A stretch of DNA of 20,308 nt, taken from a virus. Positions 13,979-19,877 of this stretch are shown piece after piece. Within the stretch, counting starts at the first letter, position 1; each line of letters starts with the position of its first letter. The stretch covers positions 1-20,308 of the IMG/VR virus record IMGVR_UViG_3300031974_003624; one strand, written 5' to 3'. The position numbers and the translations under genes were made by a program. The notes under the pieces are model-generated. The model was not told where the DNA came from and did no database searches. It saw only the letters and a program-made list of their open reading frames with translations.

Positions 13979-14137
13979 ATGTTTAAACTAGGCAGACTTT
14001 TTTCACGAAAGTCAAAAGACGCTGACGTTGACCAATTTATTCGTATGGAGTACGGCCTTGAGGTTCGTAATCTTATGAAAAATGGTATTCCACAAGATGT
14101 GGCAATCGAAGGTATTCGCAATAGGGTAAAATTGTAA
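13979..14137 (+). CDS. Micro-protein 1 of coupled cluster
   Basis: 52 residues. It begins MFKLGRLFSRKSKDAD (basic amphipathic helix) and ends with a helical stretch, DVAIEGIRNRVKL. SD AAGGA lies about ten bases before the ATG. Its stop overlaps the next ATG (TAATG). No family recognised. The short basic N-terminus resembles that of the third micro-protein. Confidence 0.6.
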   Translation: MFKLGRLFSRKSKDADVDQFIRMEYGLEVRNLMKNGIPQDVAIEGIRNRVKL

Positions 14138-14241
14138 TGAAAACAATTCAACAAAGTATAAAAAAATTCATTACAATTTTTGAACTTCCTTGGGAAGTTA
14201 ACCTACACGGATATCAGATAGGAACAGACACAGATGCGTAA
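14137..14241 (+). CDS. Micro-protein 2 of coupled cluster
   Basis: 34 residues (starts MKTIQQSIKKFITIFELPW, ends GTDTDA). No SD of its own; the ATG overlaps the preceding stop and the following gene starts inside its end. Coding nature rests mainly on this perfect chaining. Function unknown. Confidence 0.45.
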   Translation: MKTIQQSIKKFITIFELPWEVNLHGYQIGTDTDA

Positions 14242-14404
14242 ATTTATTAAATCACTTTTTGATCGGCGTTCTGATGAAGAACGTTACTTAGCCAATGCTT
14301 ATGATATATATGATCTTGAGAATAGGCAGCAAATGTTGAATAGGGGTGAAGCTCCTTTTCAAAAATACTATAAAACAACACTAGATGTATGGAATCACAA
14401 CTAA
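14234..14404 (+). CDS. Micro-protein 3, DUF3563-like
   Basis: 56 residues. The segment ERYLANAYDIYDLENRQQML matches the pattern of DUF3563 proteins (Y-L-x-x-A-x-D-x-x-D-L-E-x-R), small proteobacterial proteins of unknown role, often near other stress or accessory genes. The N-terminus MRKFIKSLFDRRSDEE is basic. It overlaps the gene before by 8 bases and the one after by one base. If the match holds, a host-derived small regulator is likely. Family call is from memory. Confidence 0.6.
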   Translation: MRKFIKSLFDRRSDEERYLANAYDIYDLENRQQMLNRGEAPFQKYYKTTLDVWNHN

Positions 14405-14553
14405 TGAAATCATTTTGGAAAGGCGTTGGCAACGTAATGAAAAAAGCTGGAGAGGCTAGAGCAAGACGAGCATTAGCTCCTTATCAACATATACTTGACT
14501 ATCATGGTTTTAGTATAACCGATAGCAATAATAAGAATAAAAAAGGAGCTTAG
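14404..14553 (+). CDS. Micro-protein 4, basic
   Basis: 49 residues, beginning MKSFWKGVGNVMKKAGEARARRALAP-type basic helix and ending KNKKGA. Its ATG overlaps the previous stop (TAATG). The stop codon lies in the loop of the terminator shared with the HNH gene. Function unknown. Confidence 0.55.
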   Translation: MKSFWKGVGNVMKKAGEARARRALAPYQHILDYHGFSITDSNNKNKKGA

Positions 14554-14566
14554 TGCTCCTTTTTTT
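14539..14566. terminator. Shared bidirectional terminator between convergent genes
   Basis: Stem AAAAAAGGAGC / GCTCCTTTTTT with a 5-base loop, usable from both strands. The plus-strand stop (14551-14553) is in the loop and the HNH gene stop (14565-14567) overlaps the T-run. Confidence 0.88.
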
Positions 14567-15074
14567 ATATGTATTGTTCCCAACTTTTTTGACGCAGATC
14601 AAACTTTAACTGTTTTCTTTTGTGTACTAGTTCATAATAGTCAGGATGATATGGCTTTCGCAACGGTGTAATATCTAGACGAGCACCTTTACGCACATTG
14701 CAAGCCTTACACGCTGTAACAATATTTGTCCAGTTGGTTTTACCACCTTTTGAAATAGGCACCACGTGATCAATTGTTAATTCACGCTTAGAAAAATTCT
14801 TATCACAATACTGGCAATCGTATAAATCACGCAAGTATACATTGTTTTTTGAAAATCTAGGATGTGATTTTCTTTTGTACATATCCTTTAGCATAATTAC
14901 AGCAGGCACACGAGTTTCCCAGCTAGGAGAACTTACAATCCAATCATCATACCATTCAAGCACAGCGCACTTGTCTAAGCACATGTAGGTAATTGCTTCT
15001 TTCCATTCCACTAAACTTAATGGTAGATATGATAGAGGTCTTGCATCAGCATTTAAAACCAAAACGTCTGGCAT
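14565..15074 (-). CDS. HNH endonuclease
   Basis: 169 residues. HNH motif: Cys87-x-x-Cys90, then TIDHVVPISKGG (His103), NWTNIV (Asn117) and Cys122-x-x-Cys125-Asn126. The four Cys form a zinc site. The N-terminal 80 residues (VLNADARPLSYLPLSLVEW) are the leading segment typical of stand-alone HNH nucleases of this McrA-like type, also common in marine T4-like phages. It may help packaging, recombination or homing. It has its own sigma70-type promoter and a bidirectional terminator, so it is an independent unit, unlike its neighbours. Confidence 0.92.
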   Translation of the reverse strand: MPDVLVLNADARPLSYLPLSLVEWKEAITYMCLDKCAVLEWYDDWIVSSPSWETRVPAVIMLKDMYKRKSHPRFSKNNVYLRDLYDCQYCDKNFSKRELTIDHVVPISKGGKTNWTNIVTACKACNVRKGARLDITPLRKPYHPDYYELVHKRKQLKFDLRQKSWEQYI

Positions 15075-15100
15075 CTTATTATTCCGTAGTAAAGATGTTT

Positions 15101-15129
15101 ATTATATAACTATAATATTAATTAGTCAA
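15101..15129 (-). promoter_or_regulatory. Sigma70-type promoter of the HNH gene
   Basis: Minus strand TTGACT at 15129-15124, 17-base spacer, TATAAT at 15106-15101. It overlaps the stop codon of the upstream lysozyme gene and gives a leader of about 20 bases. Confidence 0.8.
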
Positions 15130-15838
15130 TTAACTTTGTATAGGCATCATAAAATTCTCTAGCATAAGCCTTGCGTTTTTCGCGGTGCTCTCCTGAACTT
15201 TGTTCGTACCATTTGTCTACAAGTTCTGCAGCTTGTTCAGGCGTAGTTGCTTTGATTATTTTTTTCCATTGATGTGCATAACCTGTTGCAGGATGACCGT
15301 CGGTGCCTTTATGATCATATTTTCTAGTAGACAATTCTATTATGATAAATTCCAATTGTTGTTCAAAATTAGGCTGACTTCCATCTGACTTCCATTCTAA
15401 TCCAGACATAGTTTCCCAGTTTTTCCTTCTTGGAGCTCGCCACTGAGCTATGCCAAAAGCTTTGCCCTGGTCACCTACTGCTGCTGGATTGAATGTAGTT
15501 GATTCAGCTTTAAGATTGCCTACAAAACCTGCTGCTATTATTGCGGATAATTCGTCTGATAATCCTTGGTTTTTTCCAAATGTAACAAAAGCATCCATGA
15601 GATATTTTACAGTTTGATTTAGCGATGGTTTAGGATCTGTTGTCGATGCTGCTGTAGGCTGGCTGCTTGGAGCACTTACGAATAGTTTTTGGCCCATTTG
15701 GATCACGTCGCTTGAAAGATTATTCCATTTTTTTAAGTCGTCTACAGTAACGCCATATGTTTGACTAATACGCCACAAATTATCGCCTTGTGATACTTTG
15801 TGAGTTTTTTGTTCCAAAAGAATTTCATTTATTTTCAT
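15122..15838 (-). CDS. LysM - phage tail lysozyme protein with capsid-leader-like start
   Basis: 238 residues. Residues 1-10 (MKINEILLEQ) are the shared leader with an L-x-E site. Residues about 12-54 are a LysM peptidoglycan-binding domain (HKVSQGDNLWRISQTYGVTVDDLKK pattern). After a Ser/Thr/Pro linker, residues 75-235 look like the phage tail lysozyme family (IIAAGFVGNLKAES, FGIAQWRAPRR), with Glu in NLKAES the likely catalytic residue. It cleaves cell-wall glycan. If the leader works as I think, it is carried in the virion and helps entry. It could instead be a tail or lysis enzyme. Overlaps the upstream gene's stop by one base (TAATG). Confidence 0.83.
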   Translation of the reverse strand: MKINEILLEQKTHKVSQGDNLWRISQTYGVTVDDLKKWNNLSSDVIQMGQKLFVSAPSSQPTAASTTDPKPSLNQTVKYLMDAFVTFGKNQGLSDELSAIIAAGFVGNLKAESTTFNPAAVGDQGKAFGIAQWRAPRRKNWETMSGLEWKSDGSQPNFEQQLEFIIIELSTRKYDHKGTDGHPATGYAHQWKKIIKATTPEQAAELVDKWYEQSSGEHREKRKAYAREFYDAYTKLID

Positions 15839-16545
15839 TATCTGCCTCTTCTTCCAATAAGTCTTAAAAGTCTGTTTAGGACATTAGCATCTTGTTTACC
15901 GTTTGGTATTTTTTCAAACATGCCGGACGGATTTAGGAATTCTTTTCTATTAGGATACAGTCTTACATCATAACCTAATTTGCCAGCAAAGTTTGCTACC
16001 TTTTCCATAGTTACTATATCATCATTTGCATATGAACGTACTATCTCCATACGTTTTTTATAGTTCTCAACATCTAAAGGCGTGCCATCTGGATTTGTCT
16101 CTGGCATTATACCTTGGTCAAATTGTGCTAATTTTATAATTTCCGGAGGAGGCACTATCCGTATATTGTTTGTAAAACGTTTCACACTGCCAACTGGTGC
16201 TGTTCCCGGCAAGTCTAACCTAACTTCAAGTTCGTCTGCGTGTATTTCTGAAAACTGATAATCTTCAAGAGTCCAGCCAGGACGATTTGCTAATGCCTTT
16301 TTGAGCGTCCGTACGTCAACTTCAAATGTTACGTTTAAGTTGATATCAAAAGATTCATTATACCAATTTTGCGAAGAACTGCTGAAACTTATATAACTGT
16401 CTTTAGCTATAGCTTGCCCAAAATCAGTTGTGTTAACTTCCAGTGCGTCATTCTTAAGAATTTTAAGCGCTTTATCATAGGTAGTAGAATGATACAACAT
16501 ACGATAGTCAGCTGCATTTTCTAATAAAATTTCTTTTATTATCAT
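15838..16545 (-). CDS. ADP-ribosyltransferase-like protein with capsid-leader-like start
   Basis: 235 residues. After the leader MIIKEILLEN comes MLYHSTTYDKALKILKN (His19), resembling the Y-H-x-T strand of ADP-ribosyltransferase-fold enzymes. ISFSSSSQNW (about 52-61) fits the S-F-S motif, and ADELEVRL (Glu105, Glu107) the E-x-E site. Together these give a possible H-S-E type triad. The C-terminal half (about 130-235) is unknown and ends with basic RLIGRRGR. T4 packages the ADP-ribosyltransferase Alt in its head through the same kind of leader, so this could be a functional analogue. The fold call is from short motifs only. Confidence 0.55.
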   Translation of the reverse strand: MIIKEILLENAADYRMLYHSTTYDKALKILKNDALEVNTTDFGQAIAKDSYISFSSSSQNWYNESFDINLNVTFEVDVRTLKKALANRPGWTLEDYQFSEIHADELEVRLDLPGTAPVGSVKRFTNNIRIVPPPEIIKLAQFDQGIMPETNPDGTPLDVENYKKRMEIVRSYANDDIVTMEKVANFAGKLGYDVRLYPNRKEFLNPSGMFEKIPNGKQDANVLNRLLRLIGRRGR

Positions 16546-16563
16546 TTTTATTAACCTATATCA

Positions 16564-17373
16564 CTAAGCATTAGTCATTCCAGATTTAAATAAAGCAGCT
16601 TCTCTTTTTCTTCTTTTTACAAGACCAGGCAGTGGAACTTTAACTAGCTTTCCGTCTGGGCCTTTTTTAGTAACGTTGCGATACAACAGCATTTTAGCTG
16701 CGATAGTTTCGTCATCTCTTGTACCGTTAGCAGTAAGTTGATTAATATTACCTATGTTGTAAGTAAAGCTCATAAGTGCCGCTATCTGATCGTCATTCCA
16801 GTTGTAGTTGCCTTGACGTTGTACACGAGTTACGTGTTCAAACGCAGTCTGTAATTCACTGCGCAATCTGCGCTCTGCTTCTGCTCGGTCTATAACTTCG
16901 TTAGGACCTGTTGCTTTTGATCCGTACCCAATTGAATATTGTTTGTAATCTGGATAAGCATTTGGCTTGTAGCCTTCGAGCTTTTTTACCAAAGTAGTTG
17001 CTTGTTCCATTGCTGTGCCAGATAATTTAGGCACGCTGGTTTTTCTAGGAGGTATATCTAAATTTAAATTTAATGTAGGGTCACCTAAAAATCCTACGTT
17101 CTTAGACTGGAGTCCAAGTGGCTTACGTATATTAAGTGCTTTCATTGTTTCAGGACCCACTACTCCATCAACTTTAATACCTTTGTCTTTTTGATATTTG
17201 CGTACTGCTGCTTCTGTGCGTGGACCATACTTCCCGTCAATGCCAGTAGGTCCTATATCATAGCCTGAATTAACTAGATTGGTTTGAATTTGCTTAACTA
17301 AACCATATAGAGCCGGAGGATAAGTTCCAGTATTTTTTATTACCTGTTCATTTAATAGTTCAGCTACTCTCAT
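16564..17373 (-). CDS. PG-binding domain + GH24 lysozyme with capsid-leader-like start
   Basis: 269 residues. Leader MRVAELLNEQ; a peptidoglycan-binding type 1 domain at about 20-80 (GIDGKYGPRTEAAVRKYQK, VDGVVGPETMKAL); then a T4-type GH24 lysozyme at about 120-265. Catalytic residues fit Glu133, Asp142 and Ser147 (in place of T4 Thr26): LEGYKPNAYPD then YSIGYG. Later FTYNIGNINQL matches the T4 helix region. It cuts peptidoglycan during entry or lysis. The leader favours virion carriage, as with its neighbour, but the main endolysin role cannot be ruled out. Its start overlaps the stop of the basic protein gene (ATGA). Confidence 0.9.
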   Translation of the reverse strand: MRVAELLNEQVIKNTGTYPPALYGLVKQIQTNLVNSGYDIGPTGIDGKYGPRTEAAVRKYQKDKGIKVDGVVGPETMKALNIRKPLGLQSKNVGFLGDPTLNLNLDIPPRKTSVPKLSGTAMEQATTLVKKLEGYKPNAYPDYKQYSIGYGSKATGPNEVIDRAEAERRLRSELQTAFEHVTRVQRQGNYNWNDDQIAALMSFTYNIGNINQLTANGTRDDETIAAKMLLYRNVTKKGPDGKLVKVPLPGLVKRRKREAALFKSGMTNA

Positions 17374-17684
17374 TTTTTACTTCTTCTGCTTTTACTTCTT
17401 CTTTTCTTTGACTTACGCTTTGACTTTTTAACTGGTCCCGAACCGTAATGAGGTAATGGCCCTCCGTACTTAGCTCCGCGAATTTTCTTACCGCCAACAG
17501 TAACTCTTTTACTTCCGATTTTGTGACTTTTACGACCACTGCGTTTTCTATAACCTTGACTTTTACAGCTAGCCAAAGCACTTGCACCTAGAGCATGGTT
17601 AGGCTTACCGCTGGTACAAAGTTTTTTAGTTGCACGCCATTCGTCTAGATCAATTTCATCAAGTAGTAAATCATCAATTCTCAT
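17370..17684 (-). CDS. Lys/Arg-rich small protein with capsid-leader-like start
   Basis: 104 residues. The acidic leader MRIDDLLLDEIDLDEW has an L-D-E site and is followed by a Cys-containing part (KKLCTSGKPNHALGASALASCKSQG) and a tail that is mostly Lys, Arg and Ser. Acidic leader plus strongly basic body is what an internal head protein that contacts DNA should look like. Its ATG is five bases after a GATAAATA box with no SD, so it is predicted leaderless. Function is inferred; the family resembles uncharacterised phage proteins. Confidence 0.7.
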   Translation of the reverse strand: MRIDDLLLDEIDLDEWRATKKLCTSGKPNHALGASALASCKSQGYRKRSGRKSHKIGSKRVTVGGKKIRGAKYGGPLPHYGSGPVKKSKRKSKKRRSKSRRSKK

Positions 17685-17689
17685 AACAA

Positions 17690-17697
17690 TATTTATC
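17690..17697 (-). promoter_or_regulatory. T4-type late promoter box at a leaderless start
   Basis: Minus strand GATAAATA, five bases before the ATG at 17684, inside the end of the preceding gene. Counting T4 spacing, +1 is the A of ATG. Confidence 0.65.
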
Positions 17698-17902
17698 TGA
17701 ACTTGTCGGCAATGTTATCATACACAGGTTCTGGTACTAGTTTAAAAGTAAGTGCCTTTCTAGGTCCTTTTGTTGTGTGGAGGTTTATTACACCTGATTT
17801 TTCATGGTACTCTATTTTTGTTATCTTAGCACGTTCGTTGTTTTTACCGACTATTATTTCTTGTCCTAACTCTAAATCTACGGAAAATTTTTTCATGGTC
17901 AT
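17693..17902 (-). CDS. Small beta-rich hypothetical protein
   Basis: 69 residues, basic, with strand pattern LELGQEIIVGKNNERAKITKIEYH and VINLHTTKG, like a small beta-barrel (SH3 or KOW-like), possibly nucleic-acid binding. SD GGAGGAAG precedes ATG 17902. Its end carries the promoter box of the next gene. Function not recognised. Confidence 0.62.
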   Translation of the reverse strand: MTMKKFSVDLELGQEIIVGKNNERAKITKIEYHEKSGVINLHTTKGPRKALTFKLVPEPVYDNIADKFR

Positions 17903-17935
17903 TGTACTTCCTCCAACGCATAAACATATTTAGTG

Positions 17936-17963
17936 TTGACTTTTACTTGCAAGATGTTATAGT
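17936..17963 (+). promoter_or_regulatory. Strong sigma70-type promoter (extended -10)
   Basis: TTGACT at 17936-17941, 16-base spacer, TGTTATAGT with TATAGT at 17958-17963. It points to the two membrane-protein genes and suggests early expression. Confidence 0.8.
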
Positions 17964-17990
17964 CAAATAGTAACTAATCACGAGATAAGT

Positions 17991-18188
17991 ATGATTACAA
18001 TAGGAACTTTTGAAATTATTGTATGTGTAGCTGTATGGTTTATTACCTATTTTATAGGGTATAATCTAGGTGAACGTCGTGCTAGATCACAAACTGTATG
18101 GAACCTGATGAAAAAAGGTTTACTAAAATATACAACTAAAAACGGAAAAATTGAATTTGTAAAAGTGAGAGAAGAATATGGAAATTAA
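17991..18188 (+). CDS. Small one-TM protein, paralogue A
   Basis: 65 residues. Residues 5-25 are a transmembrane helix (IIVCVAVWFITYFIGY). The cytoplasmic part contains GERRARSQTVWNLMKKGLLKYTTKNGKIEFVKV. The same pattern (G-x-R-x-x-x, then L-x-K/G-x-x-L-K-Y, N-G-x-x-E-F-V) recurs in the next gene, so these are tandem duplicates. Transcribed from a strong sigma70-type promoter, so probably early; it may alter the host membrane or superinfection, a guess from layout only. Confidence 0.65.
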   Translation: MITIGTFEIIVCVAVWFITYFIGYNLGERRARSQTVWNLMKKGLLKYTTKNGKIEFVKVREEYGN

Positions 18189-18366
18189 TTGGCTTAGTAC
18201 AATTATTAGTGGGTGCCTTATTGCGTCTGCGTATTTTCTAGGTAAGCTAGACGGACGCAATCAAGGTGTTGCAAACATACTAGAAAAGTTAATTGGTGCA
18301 GGTTTTCTAAAATACCGGGAAAAATCAAACGGTGACTTAGAGTTTGTGCAGCATCCAGAAAAGTAA
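18178..18366 (+). CDS. Small one-TM protein, paralogue B
   Basis: 62 residues. TM at about 5-22 (LSTIISGCLIASAYFLG), then GRNQGVANILEKLIGAGFLKYREKSNGDLEFVQ, matching the C-terminal part of the preceding protein. Overlaps it by 11 bases, with SD-like GAGAGAAG before the ATG. A diverged tandem duplicate, function unknown. Confidence 0.65.
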   Translation: MEINWLSTIISGCLIASAYFLGKLDGRNQGVANILEKLIGAGFLKYREKSNGDLEFVQHPEK

Positions 18367-18369
18367 AAG

Positions 18370-18377
18370 GCTAAATA
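18370..18377 (+). promoter_or_regulatory. Variant late promoter box
   Basis: GCTAAATA, 19 bases before the ATG at 18397, with SD CAGGAG between. Weak by itself; position supports it. Confidence 0.4.
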
Positions 18378-18396
18378 TTGCATACAGGAGTGTGCA

Positions 18397-18687
18397 ATGC
18401 GAGCGACAGACATTGTTAGATCAATCCTTGATCTAATAGACAATATTGATTCTAAGCCAGAGGAGCAACCTGAAGTTGAAGTTGCTCCTCATGATGATAC
18501 ACAAAGCAGATTTAAACAGATATTTGCTATGTTAAACAACCCTGAAACACAGGGTTACGATAATTCTCCAAATGAAGTAATTGCTCCTATCGCCAGTATC
18601 ACTACTGATGCAGGCGGAGGTATGAATGCACCTAAGCACCCTGCAGATATTAGGGTAAAAGACCCAGGATACGGACATGGCAGCTAA
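18397..18687 (+). CDS. Conserved virion-type protein
   Basis: 96 residues. N-terminal helix MRATDIVRSILDLIDNID, acidic middle, then PNEVIAPIASITTDAGGGMNAPKHPADIRVKDP, a conserved-looking ending I have seen in marine T4-like phage proteins of unknown role. SD CAGGAG. The leader lacks a clear L-x-E site. Overlaps the next gene by 11 bases. Confidence 0.65.
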   Translation: MRATDIVRSILDLIDNIDSKPEEQPEVEVAPHDDTQSRFKQIFAMLNNPETQGYDNSPNEVIAPIASITTDAGGGMNAPKHPADIRVKDPGYGHGS

Positions 18688-18949
18688 CGGTATATCAACT
18701 AACGGAACAAAAGAAGAAAGACAGCTAGAGAAACTTGCTCTTGCTGAAGCTCGTCGTAAAGGACAAACTATTACTGAAGGCAGCGGCACTTGGAGCACTG
18801 ATGGAGTAGATGATCCTACAGCAGGCAGTTACCGTGCTCGCAACGATTTAGATGTTACACAAATACCTAATCCCTACGAAGGCAACGCAGTTAATCCAGA
18901 CGATGATGAAAACACTGACGCTCTTGTTGTAGGGAGACCTTGGGTCTAA
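18677..18949 (+). CDS. Conserved hypothetical, virion cluster
   Basis: 90 residues, hydrophilic and acidic; LEKLALAEARRKGQTITEGSG near the start and ALVVGRPWV at the end. No domain recognised. It lies between two virion-type genes and overlaps both (11 bases, then TAATG), so it is translated with them. Probably structural or a scaffold accessory. Confidence 0.62.
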   Translation: MAANGISTNGTKEERQLEKLALAEARRKGQTITEGSGTWSTDGVDDPTAGSYRARNDLDVTQIPNPYEGNAVNPDDDENTDALVVGRPWV

Positions 18950-19794
18950 TGCCTAATCTAAATCCAAACAGCACATCATATGTCCATAGTTTAGAGCCAA
19001 ACACAAATGACTTGACTATGGCCATGGACTACAACAGTGTTGGGCAACCTGTGATTAGAACTGTGGGTGGAGACATCTACAACTCGATCAACCTACCCGC
19101 AGGCTTTGGACAGATACACAAGTTTGGTGCTGTTCCGTCAATGAGCCAAAACACCGCCGGAACCATATGGGACGAGAACGATACAGTTTATCCTTGGGCA
19201 GCTATTGATGCCAACGGTGTGCTGACTGTGAGTGTGGTAGAGACAAACAATGAGTCAAACACCAGCACAGCACACGATGGCGATACAGTAGAAATACAGG
19301 GACTGGATGGCAACTACAATCTACAAACGGAAACAGTTACTATATCCGGATCAAGTGCCACAACCATCAACAACTTCAAACGAGTGTTTAGAGCACGATT
19401 TATAAATGGTGGAAGTTTTGATCCAAACACAAAAAGAATACTAATCAAGTCAGGTGTCACTACAGTGGCAAAGATACTTGAAGACTTGGGTCAAACACTG
19501 ATGAGCATCTATACCATACCAGCAGGCAAGACAGGTTATCTGATGCGTCTTGATATCACAGCACAAGGCACAGCAACAGGCAGTTTCAAACTGTTTGCTC
19601 GCCCAGGCGGTGTAGGAAGTTTTCAAATAAAACACACAGCAGAAGTGAATGGAGTAGGCGGACCGTATCAGTTGGAATATCCTATTCCACAATCATTCCC
19701 AGAGAAGACAGACATTGATGCTCGTATGCATACGCTGTCTAACAACGGTAGATATACTTGTACGTTTGATATTCTGCTTGTTGACAATACTTAA
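18949..19794 (+). CDS. Beta-rich virion structural protein
   Basis: 281 residues, mostly beta-strand, Thr/Gly/Asn-rich (VLTVSVVETNNES, VEIQGLDGNYNLQTETVTISG, TIPAGKTGYLMRLDITAQG). Looks like a capsid or fibre-head jelly-roll-type surface protein; family not recognised. The ATG at 18949 overlaps the previous stop, with SD AGGGAG. Codon choice looks more G/C-rich at third positions (ctg, aca, agc) than the neighbours, a possible sign of a separate origin. Confidence 0.68.
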   Translation: MPNLNPNSTSYVHSLEPNTNDLTMAMDYNSVGQPVIRTVGGDIYNSINLPAGFGQIHKFGAVPSMSQNTAGTIWDENDTVYPWAAIDANGVLTVSVVETNNESNTSTAHDGDTVEIQGLDGNYNLQTETVTISGSSATTINNFKRVFRARFINGGSFDPNTKRILIKSGVTTVAKILEDLGQTLMSIYTIPAGKTGYLMRLDITAQGTATGSFKLFARPGGVGSFQIKHTAEVNGVGGPYQLEYPIPQSFPEKTDIDARMHTLSNNGRYTCTFDILLVDNT

Positions 19795-19799
19795 AATCT

Positions 19800-19807
19800 T
19801 ATAAATA
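19800..19807 (+). promoter_or_regulatory. Perfect T4 late promoter
   Basis: TATAAATA, exact T4 late -10 sequence, about 70 bases before the tail-fibre-like gene, whose leader carries SD GAGGAGAG. Confidence 0.85.
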
Positions 19808-19877
19808 CTATTACAAACTGTGGTCAACCCGCAATGCAAGGTGGTTGGAGGGACAGGATCCCCGTGAGGAGAGAGCT

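Noticed and set aside
17360-17587. Minus-strand frame overlapping the basic-protein gene
   Set aside because: Val/Lys-rich shift of Lys-rich codons; the frame with the packaging leader, Cys motif and a late promoter is the real one.
19808-19877. Possible structured leader (riboswitch-like) before the tail-fibre gene
   Set aside because: Only a short GGGA/TCCC stem and a partial ggtcaacc/ggttgg pairing could be found; nothing beyond chance, so no riboswitch is claimed.
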